Assembly (NCBI RefSeq): GCF_039545795.1
Contig: NZ_CP154260.1
Span: 4,717,001 to 4,781,000, forward strand
DNA from: Chitinophaga niabensis
GTDB lineage: Bacteria > Bacteroidota > Bacteroidia > Chitinophagales > Chitinophagaceae
Reading direction: 5' to 3'
Length of the DNA stretch: 64,000 nt
The stretch's first letter is position 1, and every line of letters starts with the position of its first letter. The notes beneath the pieces were generated by a model. It saw nothing but the letters and a program-made list of their open reading frames with translations, was not told the DNA's origin and made no database searches. Made by a program: the position numbers and the translations under genes. Positions 34,312-42,871 of the stretch are shown here, one piece after another.

Positions 34312-35541
34312 ATGAAGACATTTAACGTTCCTATTATATACCGCAGCCCGCTGATCTCTGCTATTAAACAGCAGCGGAAACAGCAGGACCGCATGAAAAA
34401 AGACTTTACCCCTACCCTGCTGGATTTTGGTCCTGTGCGGATACAACTGGCCCGGCATTTCGGGTTTTGTTATGGGGTAGAAAATGCTATTGAGATCGCT
34501 TTTAAGACGGTGGATGAAAACGAGGGGAAAAGGATCTTCCTGCTGAGCGAAATGATCCATAACCCCCAGGTGAACAACGATCTGCTTTCCCGTGGTGTGA
34601 AGTTCCTGATGGATACTTCCGGCCGGCAGCTGATCCCCTGGGATGAATTGAATGCAGACGATATTGTGATCATTCCTGCTTTTGGCACCACCCTGGAAAT
34701 TGAGGGCAGGCTGCAGGACATGGGCATTACCCCGCTTCAATATAATACCACCTGTCCTTTTGTTGAACGTGTATGGAATAAAGCTGAACAAATTGCGGCC
34801 AAGGAATATACCGTGATCGTACATGGTAAACCCAAACATGAGGAAACCCGGGCTACCTTTTCCCATAGCAGGCACCATACCCCTACGGTTGTTGTAAAGG
34901 ATATGGAAGAAACCCACAGGCTGGCAGCCTACATCTTAGGCACACAGCCGGCGGAACAGTTCTACGAGGAATTCAAAGGACAGTATTCAGAAGGCTTTGA
35001 TGTTACCAAACACCTCCAACGTGTTGGTGTAGTGAACCAAACCACCATGCTGGCATCTGAAACACAGGCAATTGCAGACTATATCAAACAGACCATCCAG
35101 GAGAAATACCAGCTGGCGGATAACCAGGTGGGGGAAAGGTTTGCGGATACAAGGGATACTTTATGTTATGCCACAAACGACAACCAGACTGCCGTTACCG
35201 GGATGCTGGAGGTGGAAGCGGACCTGGCTATTGTGGTGGGCGGGTACAACAGTTCCAACACCTCTCATCTGGTAGAACTCTGTGAGGAAAAACTGCCTAC
35301 CTATTTTATTTCCTCAGAAGAAAAACTCCTCTCCCGCGAGGAGGTATTACACTGGGATTTTCATCATCACCAGGAACTCCACAGCACCCACTTCCTTCCG
35401 GAAAAGGAAACGCCGGCCACCATTCTCCTTACCAGTGGCGCATCCTGCCCGGATGCCATTGTAGAGGGCGTGATCCGGAAACTACTTTCTTTTTACGGCC
35501 TGGAACATAAAGTGAATGAAGCGATAGAAACTTTCGGATAA
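34312..35541 (+). CDS. ispH: 4-hydroxy-3-methylbut-2-enyl diphosphate reductase, long form
   Basis: 409 residues from the ATG at 34312; an upstream TTG at 34270 overlaps the promoter and is rejected. The three iron-sulfur cysteines are in G-F-C-Y-G-V, N-T-T-C-P-F-V and S-G-A-S-C-P-D. The T-H residues of the active site are in N-Q-T-T-M-L. At about 410 residues with V-V-G-G-Y-N-S-S-N-T-S-H-L it belongs to the plant/cyanobacterial long form, not the 310-residue E. coli form. It makes IPP and DMAPP in the last step of the MEP pathway. A TATCTTTG -7 element lies at 34273-34280. Confidence 0.96.
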   Translation: MKTFNVPIIYRSPLISAIKQQRKQQDRMKKDFTPTLLDFGPVRIQLARHFGFCYGVENAIEIAFKTVDENEGKRIFLLSEMIHNPQVNNDLLSRGVKFLMDTSGRQLIPWDELNADDIVIIPAFGTTLEIEGRLQDMGITPLQYNTTCPFVERVWNKAEQIAAKEYTVIVHGKPKHEETRATFSHSRHHTPTVVVKDMEETHRLAAYILGTQPAEQFYEEFKGQYSEGFDVTKHLQRVGVVNQTTMLASETQAIADYIKQTIQEKYQLADNQVGERFADTRDTLCYATNDNQTAVTGMLEVEADLAIVVGGYNSSNTSHLVELCEEKLPTYFISSEEKLLSREEVLHWDFHHHQELHSTHFLPEKETPATILLTSGASCPDAIVEGVIRKLLSFYGLEHKVNEAIETFG

Positions 35542-35544
35542 CAA

Positions 35545-35573
35545 AAAAGACACCAGATGGGTGTCTTTTTCCT
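35545..35573 (+). terminator. Terminator of ispH
   Basis: AAAAAGACAC(C) at 35545-35555 pairs with (G)GTGTCTTTTT at 35560-35570, ending in a T-run, right after the ispH stop. Confidence 0.85.
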
Positions 35574-35752
35574 TTGGGGCTAATCAAACGCTAGTAATGC
35601 AGAGAAAATTCTTATAACAAACAATTGATGACCTTGAACGTGCAACAAAAGTACATTCCAATACAGCAGTCCGCAACCTCGATTTAATATCCGGTATTGT
35701 ATTGCCGATAAGTGGTAAGATTGGAACTAAATTTGGTGCGGCGGGATCGCAA

Positions 35753-36514
35753 TTAAAACTGCATCGCTTTTTTCAGGAAGTCTGCTTTACGTCTGCGTGA
35801 CACTTCTACCTGTGTGCCATCACTCATCAATGCAAACCCTCCTTCTCCCTGGATATAGGATTCCATCTGTTGTAAATTTATCAGGTGGGAATTGTGTACG
35901 CGGAAGAAATCCACGTCCGTTAGCAGTTCCTCAAACTCTTTGAGTGGTTTGGATACCAGCAGCTGCTTTTTATCTGTGAAGAAGATCTTGGTATAGTTAC
36001 CGGTGGATTCACATCTTACAATATTCTGTACAGGCATGAACACCAATCCGTTAATTGTTGGGAGTGCTATCTTTTTATTGGTCTGCTGTAAAGTTTTCAT
36101 GTTCTGCAGGAACACTTCCAGCGGGGCAGTGCTGTTATCCTGTTTATTCAGGCGTCTTTCGTGGAATTTGCGGAGAGCTTCCTGTAATTCCTGTACGCTG
36201 AATGGTTTCAGCAGGTAATCGAGGGCATTAAATTTAATAGCTTTCAGGGCGTATTGTTCGTAAGCGGTGGTAAAGATCACATCAAAATGCACTTTATCGT
36301 ACAGCTTCAATAATTCAAAACCATTTTGGTGAGGCATTTCCACATCCAGGAAAACCAGGTCCGGCCGCAGGTCATCGATGATCTGCTTAGCGTCCTGAAC
36401 ACTATTTACGCCGGCCAGTACCGTCACTTCCGGACATTTTTTCTGCAGCATAGTCTGCAAAGCATCAATACAATGCTGTTCATCGTCAACGATAATTGCT
36501 TTAATCTCGCTCAT
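35753..36514 (-). CDS. LytTR-family response regulator
   Basis: 253 residues: a receiver domain (1-120) with Asp10-Asp11, phosphoacceptor Asp57 in V-F-L-D-V-E-M-P and Lys in L-L-K-P-F, then a LytTR DNA-binding domain (about 150-250) with I-V-R-C-E-S-T-G-N-Y-T-K-I-F, F-R-V-H-N-S-H-L-I-N and the final V-E-V-S-R-R-R-K. It sits 35 bases after the TPR histidine kinase and is its likely partner. The 170 bases between it and ispH hold nothing recognisable besides the ispH terminator. Confidence 0.95.
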   Translation of the reverse strand: MSEIKAIIVDDEQHCIDALQTMLQKKCPEVTVLAGVNSVQDAKQIIDDLRPDLVFLDVEMPHQNGFELLKLYDKVHFDVIFTTAYEQYALKAIKFNALDYLLKPFSVQELQEALRKFHERRLNKQDNSTAPLEVFLQNMKTLQQTNKKIALPTINGLVFMPVQNIVRCESTGNYTKIFFTDKKQLLVSKPLKEFEELLTDVDFFRVHNSHLINLQQMESYIQGEGGFALMSDGTQVEVSRRRKADFLKKAMQF

Positions 36515-36549
36515 GTGGTGATATTTTGCTATTTCTCTGCCCTCTCTGT

Positions 36550-38499
36550 CTAAAATAAAAACTCTGCGGGCAATACGATTTTTACCTGCGTTCCGGTAGC
36601 CAGGCCTACATGGTCCTGCAGATCGTTCACTACCACGTTTGCATCTTTGGTATTATTGATCTTGCGGATCAGGGCTATACGGCCCTCAGTCACTTTCATA
36701 CCCATGGAATTGTGCAGATGGTCTTTTTTGGCTTTGATCTCCATCGCCAGTTTGCGGCCGATGCCGTTATCTGTTACCAGTATTTCGAGTACCCTGCCAT
36801 TGAGGCTCACATTGATATCCAAACGGCCTTTATCCTTACGGTGCACTAAACCATGCCAAATGGAATTCTCTACATATGGTTGAATGATCATGGGCGGGAT
36901 CAGCACTTCTTCTTCATTGATATTCTCTGCCACATGAATGTGGTAATCAAACATATTATTACAGCGCAAAGCTTCGAGGTCAAGATACAAACGCAGGGAT
37001 TCCAACTCCTTATTCAAAGGAATGAAAGTATGCTGGCTGTTATCCAGGATCATGCGCATCAGTTTGGAAAACTTGGTAAGGTAATCCGATGCTTCTTCCT
37101 GGTTATTGCTCCAGATATAACGGTGGATGGAACTAAGCGAGTTGAAAATGAAATGCGGGTTCATTTGAGAACGAAGGGAACGTAATTCCAGCTGAAGCGT
37201 CTGGCGGTTCGCCTGGAGGTTACGGTGCCTGATGTAAAAGAAACCGCCAACGATCAGCATAAAAAGAAAACCTGCCAGGGCAATAGCCAGGGCCAGGTTA
37301 CGGCGGATCCTCAGCTGGCTGATATCCTGTTCCTGCTGCAATTGTTTGATCTGGTTATCTTTCTGGTGTACCACATACATCGCCTGCATCTGCGCAAACT
37401 CTGTGGTAGACCTTTCGTTCAGGATACTATCCTTGTACAGGAGGGAGAGATTGGAATTATCAATGGAACGATCGTAATCACCAGCCCGTTTGTAGTTATC
37501 CGCCATGGCTTTGTAAGCCTCCATCAGGGTAGATTTGAAGCTCCATTTCAAACCCAGGTCTATCGATTCCTGGATGTATTTGCGAGCTTCTTCATGTTTA
37601 CCCTGTTCATTCAATAAACGCCCGATGCTGAGATAACTTTCTGCCACATGTACTTTATCATCTACTTTATCATTTGCCTGTAATGCCTTTTGGAGGTATT
37701 CCATGGCAAGGGGATAATTCTTCTTTTTCTGATAGGCTGTGCCCAGGCAGGTATAACAGATAGACATCCCTGTTTTATTATCCATTGCCTGGTTAACGGC
37801 CAGGGAGCTCTTATAGTATTCAATGGCTTTATCCAGCTGCCCCAGGCCCTCATAGGCATATCCCAGGTTACCCAGGTTAATGGCTACCCCCAGGTCGTTT
37901 TTGCCTTCCCGTTCCAGCCTGAGGCTGCGGGAAAATTCCTGGATGGCATCGTTGTACTTACCATCAGAGAGTTTGATATTGCCGATGGAGTTAGTGGCGA
38001 TACAGATATTGCGGACATCGTTGGCTTTTTCAGCCAGTTTGAGTGCACGGAAGTGGAAGTCGAATGCTTTGGGAAGCATATCCCTTCTGCGGTAATCCAC
38101 CCCGATATTATTGAGTGAAATAGTGATGAGGCGAACGTCTTTTGCGTCTTCCGCATACTTGAGGGCCCTTTCATGAAAATCGGCTGCGAGGATGTATTGG
38201 GATTTATTTCGTTTAGCCGTGCCCAGTTCATTATATCCTTCTGCTAATCCTTTGTTATAGCGGATCTTATGGGAAACGTTGATGGCTTCCTGGAGGAAGG
38301 CGTTATCTTCCTTACGTTTATCAAAGTAGCGGTAAAGACTTTTAGATCTGGCCATGAGCCGGTTCACTTTAACCGTATCGTCCGCCATTCCTTTGATGGA
38401 ATCCAGGCTCGCCTGAACCTGCAGAGAATCCTGTGCAGATGCGTGCATCCACAATGCAAGGTGCAGGAACACTATAAGAATAAGGCCTTTTTTAGACAT
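36550..38499 (-). CDS. TPR sensor histidine kinase (LytS/His_kinase type)
   Basis: 649 residues. A signal peptide (about 1-22) is followed by about eight TPR repeats (75-375), one membrane helix (about 400-422), a coiled coil and the His_kinase domain with M-N-P-H-F-I-F-N-S-L (His449) and P-P-M-I-I-Q-P-Y-V-E-N-S-I-W-H-G, and finally the ATPase part with V-T-D-N-G-I-G-R. The TPRs face the periplasm and may sense a protein or peptide. It precedes the LytTR regulator and forms a pair with it. Confidence 0.95.
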   Translation of the reverse strand: MSKKGLILIVFLHLALWMHASAQDSLQVQASLDSIKGMADDTVKVNRLMARSKSLYRYFDKRKEDNAFLQEAINVSHKIRYNKGLAEGYNELGTAKRNKSQYILAADFHERALKYAEDAKDVRLITISLNNIGVDYRRRDMLPKAFDFHFRALKLAEKANDVRNICIATNSIGNIKLSDGKYNDAIQEFSRSLRLEREGKNDLGVAINLGNLGYAYEGLGQLDKAIEYYKSSLAVNQAMDNKTGMSICYTCLGTAYQKKKNYPLAMEYLQKALQANDKVDDKVHVAESYLSIGRLLNEQGKHEEARKYIQESIDLGLKWSFKSTLMEAYKAMADNYKRAGDYDRSIDNSNLSLLYKDSILNERSTTEFAQMQAMYVVHQKDNQIKQLQQEQDISQLRIRRNLALAIALAGFLFMLIVGGFFYIRHRNLQANRQTLQLELRSLRSQMNPHFIFNSLSSIHRYIWSNNQEEASDYLTKFSKLMRMILDNSQHTFIPLNKELESLRLYLDLEALRCNNMFDYHIHVAENINEEEVLIPPMIIQPYVENSIWHGLVHRKDKGRLDINVSLNGRVLEILVTDNGIGRKLAMEIKAKKDHLHNSMGMKVTEGRIALIRKINNTKDANVVVNDLQDHVGLATGTQVKIVLPAEFLF

Positions 38500-38570
38500 G
38501 GTGAGGTGAACAGTATATACACAAGTTATTAAAAATAAACGATTGTATTTCAGGTAGTACGAAAAAGTGA

Positions 38571-38592
38571 AGGGGCGAAAGAATTCGCCCCT
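38571..38592. terminator. Stem-loop upstream of the TPR kinase gene
   Basis: AGGGGCGAA at 38571-38579 and its exact complement at 38584-38592 enclose a four-base loop. T-runs are weak, so terminator function is uncertain. Confidence 0.4.
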
Positions 38593-39062
38593 TTCCTATT
38601 AACCGAATACACCTACTGAAAATATGAAATAGGGCCGTCTAGCGACCGCATTCCACATTGCGTTTTAAGACACGCTTCGCCATAAGCCCGGCGTGTTTGA
38701 TTTATTTTTACAGTTCTTTTTATAATCGGTTAATAGCATGGTCTTTTGTCTGGATATAGCCGTTTAAAAGCCTTTGGACAATCACTTAGAACCACTTTGC
38801 AGCGATACAAAAGCTACTGGATCCGCCAAGCGCTATCCGGTAGCCTTTATCATTCAATGATTTGCAACAAAGTTCAGGTTCTTTTCAAGGTATGTTGTCT
38901 ATCCGATCCAAAGTATCATGGCATAATATCAATCACGTCCGTAAGTTTACGGAATCAGGGCCAAGACCATTAAAAATGCAGGAATTTCGAGAGGATGAGG
39001 TATATAAAATTATATACAGGGATAGTATCCCTATAGAACCAAAGGTAATAACGTTTTTTTGA
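38593..39062. other. Gene-free stretch with several inverted repeats, no recognised content
   Basis: About 470 bases without a credible gene. Stems are seen at 38670-38696 (ACACGC/GCGTGT, then a T-rich run), 38813-38844 (ten pairs with one wobble around a 12-base loop), 38938-38953 (TCCGTAA/TTACGGA) and 39018-39032 (AGGGATA/TATCCCT). No match to tmRNA, RNase P RNA, SRP RNA or a tRNA was recognised by eye. It may hold an unrecognised small RNA or debris of a lost element. Confidence 0.35.
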
Positions 39063-39076
39063 TATACAAAAAAATT

Positions 39077-39766
39077 TCAAGAAGAATGTGCCATGATAGC
39101 GTCTTCTACCCATTGCATGACCAGATCGAGCTGTTCCTGCATGTTTAATTGACTGTTATCCAGGATGATAGCATCATCTGCCCTGCGGAGGGGACTTACT
39201 TCCCGGTTAGCATCTATATAATCGCGGAGTTCCAGGTTTTCTTTTACTTCGTGGAGGGTGATATTCGGGTTTTTGGCGTATAATTCTTTGAACCTGCGTT
39301 CCACCCTGATAGCGGGGTCTGCGGTCATAAAGATCTTCAGTTCTGCATGCGGAAAAACTACGGTACCGATATCCCGGCCATCCATCACAATACCTTTCTG
39401 TGCACCCATCTTTTGCTGTTGTGCCACTGCAAACTCCCGAACGGCGCGGATGGCAGCTACCTCACTTACTTTTTCCGCCACCAGCATTTCACGGATCAAT
39501 TGCTCTACGTTTTCATCATTGAGGAACATATCGCTGTAACCGGAGATCTGGTTGTGCACAAATTCCAGGTGAATGCTATCGAGTGCGTTCTTCACTTGCA
39601 CATGATCATTCCATTCAACCCTGTGCTGAATGAAGTAAAGCGTGATAGCGCGGTACATGGCACCACTGTCTATGTACAGGTAGTTCAGCTGAGCAGCCAA
39701 TTGCCTGGCCAGTGTGCTCTTCCCACAGGAAGAATAACCGTCTATTGTAATGATAATCTTTTTCAC
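39077..39766 (-). CDS. cmk: Cytidylate kinase
   Basis: 229 residues from a GTG at 39766 (V/M-K-K-I-I-I-T-I-D-G-Y), which gives the normal family length; an ATG at 39814 would add 16 residues not seen in the family. The P-loop is G-Y-S-S-C-G-K-S-T, with the NMP-binding region D-S-G-A-M-Y-R-A-I-T and G-R-D-I-G-T-V-V-F-P. The lid has R-V-E-R-R-F-K-E-L. It phosphorylates CMP and dCMP. It follows the three surface-protein genes on the same strand. Confidence 0.95.
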   Translation of the reverse strand: MKKIIITIDGYSSCGKSTLARQLAAQLNYLYIDSGAMYRAITLYFIQHRVEWNDHVQVKNALDSIHLEFVHNQISGYSDMFLNDENVEQLIREMLVAEKVSEVAAIRAVREFAVAQQQKMGAQKGIVMDGRDIGTVVFPHAELKIFMTADPAIRVERRFKELYAKNPNITLHEVKENLELRDYIDANREVSPLRRADDAIILDNSQLNMQEQLDLVMQWVEDAIMAHSS

Positions 39767-39855
39767 GCCCGGATTTTTGATGTGCAGGTAGGTGCCTGAT
39801 GCAACAATTGCCACTGCAAAAATGCCGTAATTCCGCGAAAAATCAAAGAGTTTTT

Positions 39856-41460
39856 CTATCTGCGATCGATCACAATCACTTTATGCGTACGCATTAGGCG
39901 GTTTGATTTCTGATCGTAGAATGCCAATATATAAGTGCCTTTGGAGAGATTGTTCACGCGAATGGTAGCTTCTCCTTTTACGGAGTACTGGTTCACAACC
40001 TGCCCCAGGCTGTTCACTACCTGCATGATCATATCTGTATGTTCACCGCGGACCTGTACCTGGAACTGGCCCAGGTTGGGATTCGGCCATACATCGATGT
40101 GCAGGAAGGGTGGTACGGCTTTGATCTGGGAATAACTTACCCGTTCATTTTTAGAGACTGCTTTGATACGGTAATAAGTCCATCCATCGTAGTTATTAGG
40201 ATCGGCGTGTACATAATCGAGGCGGGAAGTGGTATTTCCGTTGGGTGCTTTGGAGCGTACCTCTCCTGCTTTTGTGAAACCGGTATCTTTATCAAAACGT
40301 CTTTCAATTTCGTAGCGGTCGTTGTTCAGCTCACGTATCACAGACCACTCCAGTTGTGCGAAGTTTTCTGAGAGACGGTAAGCGTTGAAATAAATAAAAG
40401 CAGCAGGTGCATACGGTCCATAGATCATGGACGCCTTCGTAAAGTACTCATTATTGTTCAGGCCATCTTTAAATACACGAACGTGCATAGTGGCATTCCT
40501 CAATGTATTGGTAGTAGTGATATTACCGGCAACAGGGAAAGTTTCCAGCTGCTCCAAGTAATCCCAGGCATTGTTCACGTAACGGGATACATAACTGGCA
40601 GAACGGAAGGTCATATAGTCCTTTCCTTCTTCCGCATCCATGTGTTGTAAAGTAACTTTTGCTTCTGCATGATCACTTCTTACACGTGCTACGTTCCATG
40701 TTTTATTAGTAAAATCCAGTTTATTCACATTCCCTGATATTGCATGCTGGTATACGCTGTCAAACACCCTTGCCCTGAAATCATCCGGTACACCGGTGTA
40801 TTCAATTTCTGCAGGGGCATAAGTATCTATAGAGGTGCCGATAGGGAATACTACTTTACCGGAGGAGCCATCCACACTTTCGCGGTAGAGGAAACCACCG
40901 GCTACGGTAGAGCCTGTTACGATAAAGGAGTTTTCGTTATAACCTGTGATGGTTCCGGGTTTGGCATCGCCTACCACCAGGTTCCATCCATTCAGGAAAA
41001 GATGGCCGCTGGCAAAATTGAGATTGTTACGAACTTTCACATCACTTAGGTCTGAGAGTAAAATTCCCAGGCGGTTGTTCACTTCAAAGTTAGGAAAGGT
41101 GGCGCCGGTACGGCCAACCACACTGTATCCTCCGAGTAACTGTTGTGCTCCCAGGTTACCATACATGGGGTTATTTCCGGAAAAGCGGAAGAGGCCGCCT
41201 TTTCCATCAACACCACTGGCGGATTCATCAGGAAGCGTGGCACCGTTACCGTTATTCCAGGTTTTACCGAAGAAATTAATGATTGAATTGAGGTTGGTAC
41301 CAAAAGCGCCTTCGTTAGTAACATTTCCATATATATTGAATACCTCTCCCGTTGCAACCTGGATCCTGGCATCGGGGGCAATGTACACGCCTTGCTGTTG
41401 TGCTTCGAGTGGCAGTACAAGGCTGAGAAGTGCTAATATGGTAAGTGAAATGTAACGCAT
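39856..41460 (-). CDS. Secreted protein with type IX C-terminal sorting domain
   Basis: 534 residues. A signal peptide ends at L-E-A-Q (about residue 20). The N-terminal half contains beta-rich repeats with many Gly/Asn; residues about 350-440 resemble a fibronectin-type fold (L-E-W-S-V-I-R-E-L-N-N-D-R-Y-E-I-E-R). The C-terminus carries the sorting domain: V-W-P-N-P-N-L-G-Q-F-Q-V, G-Q-V-V-N-Q and L-S-K-G-T-Y-I-L ending in H-K-V-I-V-I-D-R-R. It should be exported by the type IX system and attached to or released from the surface. It is the last of three tightly packed secreted-protein genes. Confidence 0.88.
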   Translation of the reverse strand: MRYISLTILALLSLVLPLEAQQQGVYIAPDARIQVATGEVFNIYGNVTNEGAFGTNLNSIINFFGKTWNNGNGATLPDESASGVDGKGGLFRFSGNNPMYGNLGAQQLLGGYSVVGRTGATFPNFEVNNRLGILLSDLSDVKVRNNLNFASGHLFLNGWNLVVGDAKPGTITGYNENSFIVTGSTVAGGFLYRESVDGSSGKVVFPIGTSIDTYAPAEIEYTGVPDDFRARVFDSVYQHAISGNVNKLDFTNKTWNVARVRSDHAEAKVTLQHMDAEEGKDYMTFRSASYVSRYVNNAWDYLEQLETFPVAGNITTTNTLRNATMHVRVFKDGLNNNEYFTKASMIYGPYAPAAFIYFNAYRLSENFAQLEWSVIRELNNDRYEIERRFDKDTGFTKAGEVRSKAPNGNTTSRLDYVHADPNNYDGWTYYRIKAVSKNERVSYSQIKAVPPFLHIDVWPNPNLGQFQVQVRGEHTDMIMQVVNSLGQVVNQYSVKGEATIRVNNLSKGTYILAFYDQKSNRLMRTHKVIVIDRR

Positions 41461-41473
41461 TTGTTTTTGGTTA

Positions 41474-42778
41474 TCACAATGAGATGATAGCGATATTTAA
41501 TCTCGTATTACCAGGAACAGCCCTGGTGGCGGTGCTGCTATTCACATAACCGACCATTATCTGCGGGGTGGTAGCACTGGTATTACTCACCCTGGCCCAT
41601 CCTATTGCAAGCCCCGAAGCTAAAGCTGCACCAGGACTTATCATCACATTATCGTCTGCTTTCAAAACAACTCCTGCAGGTAATGTATAAGTAACATTTG
41701 TTGTTGCCAGTGCGCCACAGTTTTGATTCGCAGGTGTATTAAAAATTAATTTAGTAATACCTGTCAACACAGTACCGTCAGCACCAAGTTTAAAAGTCCC
41801 TTCCACATCCAGTTTAGCAGCAGGTGCTGCAAGTCCGATCCCCAACCTGTCATTTGTATTATCCCATATCAGTTGCGCGGCTTTTTGTGCCACATCACCT
41901 GTTGTACCATTGGCGAACAATACACCTCCGGCTGTATTTAAACCAGTTACCCTTATTCCGCCAGTAACGTGTAAGGCTGTGCTGGGAGCAGCATTACCTA
42001 TTCCCAACCTGTTATTGGTATTATCCCAGATCAGCTGACCTGCTTTCTGTGTTACAGCACCCGTGTTTGTGAACAATAATCCACCCTGTGCAGTTAAACC
42101 TGTTACAGAGAGGCTTGCCATGTTGCCGTTACCGCTAATACGGAAATCACCGGTTTGTAAGGCTGCATTCTGATTCTGAATATAAGCAGTAGCCAAGTTT
42201 GGAATATCTGCGGCTACGAGTGCTGTTGCGCCGGATTGTACACGGCCTTTGGCATCTGTTGTTACTTTGAAATAGGTATTGGCAATGCCGAAGTTTGATA
42301 AAGTTGTTACAACATTTCCGGCGGCGTCTACTGCGCTGGCAGTTACATCTCCGGAGATTGTTTTAATATAGTCAGGGGTCCAGTTACTCCATTTTGTACC
42401 ATTGTACTGAAGCAATTGATTAGTGGATGGTGCTATAGGGAAATTAATGTCAGACAAACCGCCTAATGCGTATGTGGTCAGGTCCGGAACTTTATACCAT
42501 GGCGTGTAACCATTTGTTTTTTTAACGTACAGCGTTTGATCTGTGATGTTAAAAACCATCATGCCTGCAGCGGCACTATCAAGTGGATTGGAGGTTAATG
42601 CAGTACTTGTAACACGTGGTAACAGCAAACCTTTTTTGTGTGAGCTTATTTCAAGGGCGGCATCCAGCCTGGTAGATTCTGCCTGGCCGCCTATTTTCAT
42701 TTGTGCCCGGGAAGGAATGGCTGCGAATCCGGAGAGCAGCAGTATTAACAGGGATGTATATCCTCTCGGCCAATTCAT
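41474..42778 (-). CDS. Secreted tail-fibre-like repeat protein
   Basis: 434 residues from the ATG at 42778, which begins the signal peptide directly (cut near P-S-R-A-Q); an ATG ten codons upstream is also possible. After it comes M-K-I-G-G-Q and K-K-G-L-L-L-P-R-V-T, a module found at the start of many Bacteroidota surface proteins. A module with Q-L-I-W-D-N-T-N-(N/D)-R-L-G-I-G occurs twice (about 255-275 and 305-325), as in phage tail fibres and adhesins. No sorting domain is seen at the C-terminus. The role is unknown; surface display or adhesion is a guess. Confidence 0.75.
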   Translation of the reverse strand: MNWPRGYTSLLILLLSGFAAIPSRAQMKIGGQAESTRLDAALEISSHKKGLLLPRVTSTALTSNPLDSAAAGMMVFNITDQTLYVKKTNGYTPWYKVPDLTTYALGGLSDINFPIAPSTNQLLQYNGTKWSNWTPDYIKTISGDVTASAVDAAGNVVTTLSNFGIANTYFKVTTDAKGRVQSGATALVAADIPNLATAYIQNQNAALQTGDFRISGNGNMASLSVTGLTAQGGLLFTNTGAVTQKAGQLIWDNTNNRLGIGNAAPSTALHVTGGIRVTGLNTAGGVLFANGTTGDVAQKAAQLIWDNTNDRLGIGLAAPAAKLDVEGTFKLGADGTVLTGITKLIFNTPANQNCGALATTNVTYTLPAGVVLKADDNVMISPGAALASGLAIGWARVSNTSATTPQIMVGYVNSSTATRAVPGNTRLNIAIISL

Positions 42779-42824
42779 GTCAACTTTTTTGGTGTACAGA
42801 AACATCATATGCTTGTATTAAGAT

Positions 42825-42865
42825 TTTACCGGAACGGTTATACGAATAATAACCGTTCCGGTAAA
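42825..42865. terminator. Perfect 17-bp stem-loop between two surface-protein genes
   Basis: TTTACCGGAACGGTTAT at 42825-42841 has its exact complement at 42849-42865 with a seven-base loop, seven bases after the upstream gene's stop. No strong T-run follows on the minus strand, so it may reduce, not stop, transcription into the next gene. Confidence 0.55.
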
Positions 42866-42871
42866 TCAGGT

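Noticed and set aside
38746..39062. Two short rightward frames in the gap before cmk
   Set aside because: No recognisable sequence, weak starts, and they overlap inverted repeats; the region is better described as non-coding.
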